A DNA stretch of 64,000 nt. Origin: Muricea muricata (taxonomy: Eukaryota; Cnidaria; Anthozoa; Malacalcyonacea; Plexauridae). Under the pieces are notes generated by a model. It made no database searches and was not told the DNA's origin. It saw nothing but the letters and a program-made list of their open reading frames with translations. Position 1 is the stretch's first letter, and each line of letters opens with the position of its first letter. Of this stretch, positions 54,476 to 64,000 are shown piece after piece. The DNA lies in the NCBI GenBank assembly GCA_963855995.1, contig OY979726.1:2258501-2322500 (forward strand), written 5' to 3'. Made by a program: the position numbers and the translations under genes.

Positions 54476-55025
54476 CTATTAATAAGAGCACGTTGTTCCA
54501 ATATTGTCTATACAACGCTGTTTTCTTTGATTTAGATAAAGACACACATTTTTTAGCTGGTAAATTCATCATCTGAAATAGTTGTTTCAAAACAAAATTG
54601 ATATTTATCATTTGCTTACGATTGGCGTTAATTTGTGGAAGTATTTTATCAATCTCCTTAAAAATAGGTAGAATTTTATCTCTATCACTAATTGATATCG
54701 GTAATTTATGTTGGCTGCAGATATCATTTATAGTATTTTGTATATGATACTTACGATGATAGATCGATTTTCGCCTTAACCTATACTTACTCTCATAAAA
54801 ATCCACATTTGGTAATGCGTAATTATAAGAGTCAACAACACCACATCAGGCACAACTCATACACACATTCATTCCATTATCGTTTATAAGTTCTTTATTT
54901 TCACAACATGATTAATCTATCTTGACACAATTGTTATCTAGCATCCTTTCGTCACAGAAAGGACAAACAAAATATCCAAAATTCTTAATCTCATCATGAA
55001 TTTCTAAATTACAATTCTTATTCAT
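54456..55025 (-). pseudogene. VLTF3-like viral late transcription factor relic
   Basis: A minus-strand frame from ATG 55023-55025 to a stop at 54456 keeps one reading frame but has two in-frame stops (TAA 54912-54914, TGA 54846-54848). The first third has zinc-ribbon-type cysteine pairs (CPFC near 54960; CMSC and CG near 54850). The last two-thirds are helical, with FVLKQLFQMM and a SKSKKTALYRQYWNNVL tail. These resemble the C-terminal part of the VLTF3-like family of large DNA viruses (Nucleocytoviricota), judged by eye. It is probably a decayed integrated viral gene. The downstream end meets the 13-bp minisatellite. The stops make it non-functional in the standard code. Confidence 0.45.
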
Positions 55026-55065
55026 TCTATACTATTACATGAGATCATATTTTTTAAAATCCTGG

Positions 55066-55341
55066 CTATTTTTTCTTCATTGGATTTTCCAAAACTTTAA
55101 CATCAGTTATCTTGACCACTGTCGCTGTCATTACGCCATTTGGACCATACGCACTCCTTGTAAAAAGAACATCTCCACGAGGATCCAAATTTTCCCACAG
55201 GTGAAACAAGCCTCTATCATCGTTTATGTTCACATCATTCCCACCTGTACTTTTCACAAATTCTGCAAACATTCCCCATGCTTTCACTGGATCATCCCCA
55301 CTTCGGAGGAGAAGATGTAGCAGACCATTATTATTACTCAT
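55066..55341 (-). CDS. Unrecognised 91-aa protein beside the viral-like relic
   Basis: An intact minus-strand frame from ATG 55339-55341 to TAG at 55066, 40 bp upstream of the VLTF3-like relic in the same orientation. It has mixed polar/hydrophobic composition with GLLHLLLRSGDDPVKAWGMF, then GLFHLWENLDPRGDVLFTRS and a VVKITDVKVLENP tail. This looks like a folded beta-rich domain rather than chance AT-rich sequence. I do not recognise the family. The tight spacing and its neighbour suggest a shared viral origin, but that is inference. Confidence 0.45.
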   Translation of the reverse strand: MSNNNGLLHLLLRSGDDPVKAWGMFAEFVKSTGGNDVNINDDRGLFHLWENLDPRGDVLFTRSAYGPNGVMTATVVKITDVKVLENPMKKK

Positions 55342-55454
55342 CCTTATCTTGCACACTATTTATAAAAACCACAATTACAAACTTGAAACTTCCAACTACA
55401 AGAGTCTAGAGTGTTGCGAGCCAGGGTTGGTAGGTCCTGCGCATGCTTGGAGCA

Positions 55455-55847
55455 AGGTCGGCGTTAGATCATATAGAGTTAACGTACCATGACGTCATTA
55501 ATTCTTATATTTATTAAACACGTTCCAGTAGTACTATAAATACCGTTTTCAAACACAGTTTCTTCGGTTTTGTGCTGTGTCCTAGTGGTTTAGGTACAGG
55601 TCTTTCCACGCCGTAGTTTGAGGTTCGAATCCCGACGGTGACTATTTTATACTTTTGAGTCAAAGTTTTTTTTTCTAAGTTTTTTTCTTTATAGTCAGGG
55701 TTAGGGTTAGGGTTAGTTTTGGGGTTGATTGACAATAATATTAATGCAAAGATATTTTTTTTCAAGCACCTCTAGACTCTTAAATTCAGGTATTGCAAAA
55801 ACCGTGACGTCATGGTACGTTAACTCTATATGATCTAACGCCGACCT
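55455..55847. mobile_element. TIR element carrying a tRNA-derived SINE core
   Basis: A 393-bp unit with inverted repeats of about 43 bp starting AGGTCGGCGTTAGATCATAT and ending CTAACGCCGACCT. The interior has a tRNA-like region (55571-55645) and a short TTAGGG-type run near 55695-55715. No exact target duplication was found. Confidence 0.75.
55571..55645 (+). repeat. tRNA-like pol III promoter region (SINE head)
   Basis: The A box TAGTGGTTTAGG (55583-55594) and the B box GGTTCGAATCC (55622-55632) are at tRNA-like spacing. The acceptor and T stems pair poorly, so this is a tRNA-derived SINE rather than a functional tRNA gene. Confidence 0.75.
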
Positions 55848-56330
55848 AATAATAGCTATGCAAAAGAGGCCAAACTACAATTTTTCTAACGCGGCCTAAT
55901 AAATACTAAAAAGCTTAAATTTATCAGTTCCCCCCTCAACCCCCCCCCCTCAAAAATTTAATGGTCCGTCCCTAATTATTACACACATCAGTATTTATAA
56001 TATAGCATTTGTAAATTCTGAACGCTGATTGGCTAAGAGCCGTGTTGATATAACTCTATGTCAACACGGAAAATTTCCCGCCACTCTTCTGTTAAAGTGA
56101 ACAACTCGTGAAAATTGGAAAACTCGAAATTGTGTGAAACACACACAATTTCGAGTTTTCCCAATTTCCACTCGTGTTGATATAGCTGTATATCAACACG
56201 GAAAATGTTTTATATTTCTTAAATATCATATAACAACAACATATTAATATTGGGGGGGGGGGGTGTATTAGAAAGGTCAGCTTATCATTGATAAGCAATG
56301 TAATTTACAATTATATTTGCCTCTATTAAA
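55848..56330. repeat. Intergenic DNA with nested inverted repeats
   Basis: The stretch at about 56045-56210 holds paired GTGTTGATATA...TCAACACGG motifs and an inner hairpin (AAAACTCGAAATTGTGTG with its complement). A C tract lies near 55940 and a G tract near 56254. No gene. Confidence 0.55.
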
Positions 56331-58339
56331 ATTTTCATATAATAGTCTGAATCTGCATGAAGAAAAAATCCCGCTCAAGGTCGCGAAGCCCTCGGATGCA
56401 CAATAATATAAAAACTGACTTTTTCAACATGATCAACTATAATGGTGTTTATGCTGGCCCAACATTTACGGGTAATATAATTTGCGATCGGTACATGCAT
56501 TAAGCATAATTATGCTAGCATAATTCTAATTCTATTTAGACAAAAGGAAAAGATCCAGATCAAAAAGCCCGCCGGCTTCGTCGCATGATACAAGTATGAA
56601 AATCGCCTTTTAAAAAATCCATTCTGATTCTTTTTCCTATTTCTATGATTATGAATACTTAAACATATGAAAATTCTTATTCTGCAAGTCTTATTAGTTG
56701 ACCTGCATCTAAGGACATATAGACTCATTATTGCCTCATTAATATATTATCGAGATATAGTATAAGCAAAATCACCAATTCTTACTGGTTGTCGCTATTA
56801 AATTTGCATGCTTTAGGCAAAATACTTCGTTGCCATTGGTTTTCAACAATGGTTCTGAATAAATTGGATGTAGATCAGTACATGGCTGTCTTCTGTGTGT
56901 ATCGTGTAAAATAATGCTTTAAATTTATACTTTATACAAATCGATTGATCTAGTGAAAGTTTGTTGTTGTACTCATATGCGCAATATTTTCGTAGGTGCG
57001 GGCAAATCTAAAATACGAAGAGAAGAATTCTCTACGTACAATACATGATTGTTAAGTATTATAATCAGTATGAAGTGAGACTGAATACCCTCGCCGGTCC
57101 CTAGGCCTAGGCCTTATGCATATAGTCTTTTAGTTCGTATTTTGCAAACTTCGGTTACTAACATATGGCGTGAAGGAATTAACAGATGTCACAAATCTAA
57201 AATAGTCTTTATTTTTCACGAATAGGGAAAGTACAAGAACTGAAGCATTTGATATTCTAAAACAGAAGACAAAATAAGAAAACGCAGTGAAGTATGCGTT
57301 ATCAGCATCGACATAATGACGACCACAAGCATAACACTACGAGCATAAACTACGAGAGAACAAAAGCAATTTCAAAAGAATATTCTTTCTGCTTTGTCTT
57401 CACAATTTTAATGTCATTCGATGCATGAAAAATTCTACGTCTATAACAGGCCTTATTGCGCCTGTAATAACACGCGAAGTGATCATGGAGAACGAAATTG
57501 CTGACTTAAATGTTTTATTTCTTAATTTAAATACTATATTTCAAGTTTTATTTACAATCTACATACCTACCATTAACGCCGCGTTTGTTCCCAAAGCAAA
57601 GTGCACCGTTCCTTCTGTACATGTCGTACAGTAGGTTTCTTTCTACGGCTTGAAAAGGCCTACGCAAGCGTGGTATTTTTCCTCGGATTTTGCAGGATTG
57701 ATGTTGGTATGTTTTAGTGGAATTGACAATTTCGGTTTGTTTTAAAAGTAGGATTTTTCCATGTATCGAGTGCAATTCAACAACAGATTAACTAAAACTC
57801 CCGTTTAGCCTGGCCACTCTACAGTATTGACGCATGCTAGCATAAGCAAGAAAACAAAGGCAAAGCATATTAATGTTATACTCTAAGGATTTTAAAGACA
57901 AAAAAGAAAGAATTTTCCTTTAAATTTGCTTTTGCTGAAACATAATAACTTACACTTGGAGTCTTGTGCTTAAGCTCGTACTTAATTATGCTTATAAAAC
58001 CCTGGTCCTAATTACGGTAGCAACATAATTATGCACAAGCACAAGTTCAAACAAAAGACAAAGCAAACAAATGCAGTAAAGTGTGCGAGGTAATAGTCTA
58101 TGGTAAACAAAAGCATATTCAAAAGAAAAGTCTTTCTGCTTCTATTCGTAAACCTCCGAGGAAAACTTATTTTTAATGTAATTTATCGCTTGGTCAGTTC
58201 GGTTGCAAACCAAGTAATATTTACTGGCTTATGCGCTGCGTTTCGCTCATAGCACACATGGTGGCGGGCTACAAACAGTTTCGATAATAAATAAAGTGGC
58301 TTTTGCTCAAGTAGGCTGTTACTTGGTTAAGAATTTATT
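56331..58339. other. Intergenic DNA, no supported gene
   Basis: A short similarity between 56360-56440 and 56535-56620 (AAAGCCC...CGCATGATACAA type) suggests a degenerate repeat. Frames at 57425-57634 (plus) and 57548-57775 (minus) overlap and have no family features. Confidence 0.4.
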
Positions 58340-61300
58340 AGCTTGTTCACTCCAGGAAACCTGTAAAATTAGATTATATAACGATGGCTACCTCGTGTGA
58401 TTAAATCCACTTGAAAAGCAGCTATCTATATCTTTCTATACAATTATTAGTATAAAGGAGTGTACGTAAGGAGAAGTAATGTAAAAAAATTGCACAGAAG
58501 AATAGCATGGCTACCTCTCATCCACTTTCTATACATTTATTAAGACACGCCTGACAGTTTGAGAGAACGAGCCATTAAAACCAATGTGTTAAACGTTTTA
58601 GCATAAAGTTGAAGGAAAGTGTCAGTTTCATGTAGAAATGTTTTTCTTACCGTGAGATACGTCTGCACATGTACTATCAGCTGCGTTATGAAGAGTGTAT
58701 GTTGATAGATCTCTTTTCGCTATTGCTGTGAAGCGTCCGCGTTTCAACTGAAATAAGTTTCCAAGTATTTCACTGTTTTGACCTGTTAATTTATGTGCGT
58801 AATACTATTCATTACCATTAACAAAGCAACCGAACAACAAAATGTAAAACAAAGTCAAATGCTTCTTTGAAATTCATATCTGTTTTATCGTGCTGTTCCA
58901 CTCAATTGGAAATGCAGACAAGATAAATGAAAATGTCAGATATTTCCTTAAAATACGATTGTCATTTTCTAATTCTGCCGATATTTTCGTTATTTTTACC
59001 CGTTTTGGTATTTCTTAAAAAAATCAAAATACTTTAGAATGGGCAGCAAATCCAAAGAACTTAATTGGAGTTCTTCAGGAGTTCACAAAATAGCCCAGTC
59101 TGGTTTCTCTTTGAGGATTTTGTCATTTTTAGTAGAACACTTAGCCTCTCCTGACTTGTGTGTAGTATTTTACAACTTAGGGTCAGCATAGGACAAAGTC
59201 TTTGACTATAACTAGAAAAATCATGGCTACCTATATGAAGATTATTTCCATTACCAGACCATTTATACACGAAAGTTTTATATGCTTGGCCACAACGTAC
59301 ATTGAACCAGTGACATTTGCAATAAGGCTATTCTGTAAGTCAATTCTCTGCCTTTATACAAAATTTACACGACGTTTACGGCGTATGGGAAATAATCCCC
59401 ATTTCGCTTCATATCTCGGAAACGTTTAATCAATATATACATTGGGTCCGGAAAAGTAATTAAAACACGCCCTTAAATTTTCGTCTTCGCTATATACTGA
59501 CGAGAAGGAATTACTGACTTTGTGCTTGGATTTTAATTAAATATTTTATGAAGGCGTCATTTCGCTCGGATGAAAATTAACGATGTCCATGGTTATGTTG
59601 CTGCGTATATTGAACAAAGAGCAAACCAACCAAATTTCATCGCTGTTTGATGTTTAGAGTTTTACTCTGTAAAACTTAATTCGTTAATTTCGTTTTTTAC
59701 TAAGACGATACATTTATCCATCATGCATCTGTGGCTGGAAATGGCAATGAGCTAAATGTTCAAACTTCACAGTTGTAGCCTGGCATGTACTCGTGTAAAT
59801 ACTGTAGATTGAAATAATTTTGCGCATTTTGAAATAAATTCGGGTAAATTTTTTCCAGCTTAGCGTGAAATTTAATGTAACGATTTCTCTCTACAAATGC
59901 GAAGGCTTTGCGTTTAACAAACCTCAAAGCAGTTTTACAAATACTTTATTTGCATTAATCTGTTTATAAGTAAACGGAAAAGGACGCGATGCATATATAA
60001 ACAGCAACAGGTGTTGGTAAACTATTTTGTGAATTGTCATATTCTATTTTAGTTTCTTATGTGTGTATAATAGTGTTTGTGTGAGCACACGAATTTTTAT
60101 CACCCTTATCTTTATTTTCCTTGGAATACCTTGTTATGTGATTTTGAATTGCACGAATATTTAAGATGGTATCAGGCTACTATTATTTGCTTGCGTTCAC
60201 TCCAGAAAACCTGTAAAGCTAGTTTATATAACGGTGGCTAGTTCGCATCCACTTAAAAGCAGCTATTTATATCTTTCTATACAGTTATTAGTATAAAGGA
60301 GGGTACGTAAGGGGAAGTAATGAAAAAAATATTGCACAGAAGAGTAGCATGGCTGCCTCTCATCCACGTGTTTCTAGTATAGCGTGAAACTTAATATAAC
60401 GATTTTTCTCTACAAATCATGCGGAGCGTTTGCGTTTCAACAAACCTCAAAGCAGTTTTACAAATACTTTATTTGCATTAATCTGTTTAAAAGTAAACCG
60501 AAAAGGACGCGATGCATATAAACGGCGACAGGTGTTGGTAAACTATTTTGTGAGATGTCATATTCTATTTTAGTTTCTTATGTGTGTATAATAGTGTTTG
60601 TGTGAGCACACGAATTTTTATCACCCTTATCTTTATTTTCCTTGGAATACCTTGTTATGTGATTTTGAATTGCACGAATATTTAAGATGGTATCAGGCTA
60701 CTATTATTTGCTTGTTCACTCCAAGAAACCTGTAAAATTAGTTTATAAAGCGGTGGAACCTCCCATCCACTTCAAAAGCAGCTATCTATATCTTTCCATA
60801 CCGTTATTAGCATAAAGGAGGGTACGTAAGGGGAAGTAATGTAAAAAATATTGCACAGAAGAGTAGCATGGCTACCTCTCATCCACTTTCTATACATTTA
60901 TTAACACACGCCTGGCAGTTTGAGAGAACGAGCGAAGTTTAAGGAAAGTGTCATTCATGTCAGTTTCATGTAGAAATGTTTTCCTTACCTTGAGCACGTG
61001 TACTATCAGCTGCGTTTAAAGAGTGTATGTTGATAGATTAAATCTCTCTTCGCTACTGCTGTGAAGCGTCGGTGTTTCAACTGAAATAAGTTTCCAAGTA
61101 TTTCACTATTTTGACCTGTTAATTTATGTCTACGTGTATTATTTAATTTGCATTAACAAAACGACCAAACAACAAAATGCAAAACTAACTCAAATCCTTC
61201 TTTGAAATTCATATCTTGTACTCGTGTATATATTGTAAAAAATTTTGCGGACCTTGAAATAAATTCGGAAACGTGTTTCTAGAAAAGCGTGAAACTTAAT

Positions 61301-64000
61301 ATAACGATTTTTTTCCACAAATGCGGAGCGTTTGCGTTTCAACAAACCTGAAAGCAGTTTTACAAATACTTTATTTGCATTAATCTGTTTAAAAGTAAAC
61401 CGAAAAGGACGCGATGCATATAAACAGCGACAGGTGTTGGTAAACTATTTTGTGAGTTGTCATGTTCTATTTTAGTTTCTTATGTGTGCAATAGTGTTTG
61501 TGTAAGCACACGAATTTTTATCACCCTTATCTTTATTTTTATTGGAACACCTTGTTATGTGATGTTGAATTGCACGGATATTTAAGGTGGTATCAGGCTA
61601 CTATTATTAGCTTGTTCACTCCAGGAAACCTGTAAAATTAGTTTATATAACGATGGCTACCTCGCATGATCGCGCATCCACTTAAAAAACAGCTATCTAT
61701 ATCTTTCCATACAGTTATTAGTATAAAGGAGTGTACGTAAGGAGAAGTAATGTAAAAAAATTGCACAGAAGAATAGCATGGCTACCTCTCATCCACTTTC
61801 TATACATTTATTAAGATACGCCTGACAGTTTGAGAGAACGAGCTATTAAAACCAATCATCCATGTCAGTTTCATGTAGAAATGTTTTGCTTACCTTGAGA
61901 TACGTCTGCACGTGTATTATCAGCTGTGTTATGAAGAGTGTATGTTGATAGATTAGACCTCCTTTCCCTATTGCTGTGGCGCGTTGGTGTTTCAACTGAA
62001 ATAAGTTTCCAAGTATTTCACTGTTTTGACCTGTTAATTTATGTATGTATGCAATACTATTCATTTGCATTAACAAAACAACTCAACAACAAAATGTAAA
62101 ACACACTCAAATCTTCTTTGAAATTCATCTGTTTTATCGTGCTGTTCTACTCAATTTGAAATGCAGACAAGATAAATGAAAATGTCAGATAGTTTTTTAA
62201 AATACGATTGTCACTTTCCAATTTTACCGATATTTTCGTTATTTTTGCCCGCTTGAGTGTTTTATAAAAAAATCAAAATACTTTAGAACGCGCAGCAAAT
62301 ACAAAATAATCTGAGACGACACATTTTATCTATCATCTGTTGTTCGCATTGGCGTCATTGTTACTGCACTAGCTGTTACATTAACAATTATTTAAATGTT
62401 CAAACTTCAAAGTTGTAGTCTGGCATGTACTCGTCTATATACTGTAAAAAGTTTTGCGCACCTTGAAATAAATTCAAAACGTTCTTCCAATATAGCTTAA
62501 AATTTAATTTGACGATTTTTCCCTACAAATGTGGAGCGTTTGCGTTTCAATAAACCTCAAAGCAGTTTTACAAATACTTCATTTGCATTAATCTGTTTAA
62601 AAGTAAACCGAAAAGGACGCGATGCATATATAAACAGCAACAGGTGTTGGTAAACTATTTTGTGAATTGTCATATTCTATTTTAGTTTCTTATGTGTGTA
62701 TAATAGTGTTTGTGTAAGCACACGAATTTTTATCACCCTTATCTTTATTTTCCTTGGAATACCTTGTTATGTGATTTTGAATTGCACGAATATTTAAGAT
62801 GGTATCAGGCTACTATTATTTGCTTGCGTTCACTCCAGAAAACCTGTAAAGCTAGTTTATATAACGGTGGCTAGTTCGCATCCACTTAAAAGCAGCTATT
62901 TATATCTTTCTATACAGTTATTAGTATAAAGGAGGGTACGTAAGGGGAAGTAATGAAAAAAATATTGCACAGAAGAGTAGCATGGCTGCCTCTCATCCAC
63001 GTGATTCTAGTATAGCGTGAAACTTAATATAACGATTTTTCTCTACAAATCATGCGGAGCGTTTGCGTTTCAACAAACCTCAAAGCAGTTTTACAAATAC
63101 TTTATTTGCATTAATCTGTTTAAAAGTAAACCGAAAAGGACGCGATGCATATAAACGGCGACAGGTGTTGGTAAACTATTTTGTGAATTGTCATATTCTA
63201 TTTTAGTTTCTTATGTGTGTATAATAGTGTTTGTGTGAGCACACGAATTTTTATCACCCTTATCTTTATTTTCCTTGGAATACCTTGTTATGTGATTTTG
63301 AATTGCACGAATATTTAAGATGGTATCAGGCTACTATTATTTGCTTGTTCACTCCAGAAAACCTGTAAAGCTAGTTTATATAACGGTGGCTAGTTCGCAT
63401 CCACTTAAAAGCAGCTATTTATATCTTTCTATACAGTTATTAGTATAAAGGAGGGTACGTAAGGGGAAGTAATGAAAAAAATATTGCACAGAAGAGTAGC
63501 ATGGCTGCCTCTCATCCACGTGTTTCTAGTATAGCGTGAAACTTAATATAACGATTTTTCTCTACAAATCATGCGGAGCGTTTGCGTTTCAACAAACCTC
63601 AAAGCAGTTTTACAAATACTTTATTTGCATTAATCTGTTTAAAAGTAAACCGAAAAGGACGCGATGCATATAAACGGCGACAGGTGTTGGTAAACTATTT
63701 TGTGAGATGTCATATTCTATTTTAGTTTCTTATGTGTGTATAATAGTGTTTGTGTGAGCACACGAATTTTTATCACCCTTATCTTTATTTTCCTTGGAAT
63801 ACCTTGTTATGTGATTTTGAATTGCACGAATATTTAAGATGGTATCAGGCTACTATTATTTGCTTGTTCACTCCAAGAAACCTGTAAAATTAGTTTATAA
63901 AGCGGTGGAACCTCCCATCCACTTAAAAAGCAGCTATCTATATCTTTCCATACCGTTATTAGTATAAAGGAGGGTACGTAAGGGGAAGTAATGTAAAAAA
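58340..64000. repeat. Tandem array of 0.5-1.8 kb units, continuing past the window
   Basis: At least seven units start with TTCACTCCA(G/A)GAAA (about 58348, 60197, 60715, 61615, 62826, 63353, 63866). A short module of about 520 bp runs through ATATCTTTC.ATAC.GTTATTAG, GTACGTAAGG.GAAGTAATG, GCACAGAAGA.TAGCATGGC, ACGCGATGCATATA and GTGTGAGCACACGAATTTTT. A long module adds a segment with CGCCTGACAGTTTGAGAGAA and a conserved splice-like exon (for example 61883-61995). The units at 60190-60710, 62820-63350 and 63350-63860 are almost identical, so the array is still homogenising. It is non-coding as far as I can see. Confidence 0.9.

Noticed and set aside
55571-55645. A tRNA gene
   Set aside because: The A and B boxes are good, but the stems do not pair well and it lies within a transposable unit, so a SINE head is more likely.
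55690-55720. Telomeric repeat (TTAGGG)
   Set aside because: Only about three units inside a mobile element, and not an array.

Overview
This 64-kb window looks like nuclear DNA from an invertebrate animal, most likely a cnidarian. It is AT-rich and intron-bearing, packed with inverted-repeat transposons and Penelope-like elements. It carries NB-ARC/TPR receptors whose N-terminal domains (CXorf38-like and DZIP3-like HEPN) are typical of cnidarian innate-immunity gene expansions. No bacterial operons, rRNA genes or CRISPR arrays are visible. The organism is inferred from gene families only.

The core is a cluster of four large NLR-like genes, all on the minus strand: NLR1 (about 2.96-6.15 kb), NLR2 (13.3-16.5 kb), NLR3 (29.0-31.8 kb) and NLR4 (42.9-46.2 kb). 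A scrambled NLR relic lies at 27.2-28.7 kb. NLR1, NLR2 and NLR4 share a Cys-rich CXorf38-type N-terminus with an RNxxxH HEPN motif, then a coiled coil, NB-ARC and TPR repeats. NLR3 has the same NB-ARC/TPR body behind a different, DZIP3-type HEPN N-terminus. The locus therefore appears to mix predicted RNase-type effector domains on one sensing chassis. A separate exon 1.2 kb upstream of NLR1 (7.33-7.83 kb) resembles a TRADD-N domain.

The cluster grew by segmental duplication. Blocks of 3' flank, 40-bp minisatellite and NLR gene occur at about 0.24-6.2, 10.6-16.6 and 40.9-46.2 kb. For the last two the duplication continues upstream to about 25.1 and 51.17 kb. NLR4 is a mosaic: its NB-ARC half is almost identical to NLR1 and its TPR half is closest to NLR2. 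The first copy is split by a 3.3-kb nested insertion (an inverted pair of dead Penelope-like elements inside a TIR element) that is absent from the second copy.

The rest is intergenic and repeat-rich. More than fifteen foldback/MITE elements are visible, many with clean target-site duplications of hAT (8 bp), Harbinger (TTA) or mariner (TA) type. There are also tRNA-derived SINE pieces, microsatellites, a probable fossil viral gene pair at 54.4-55.35 kb (VLTF3-like, broken by stops), and a tandem array of 0.5-1.8-kb units from 58.3 kb to the end of the window.
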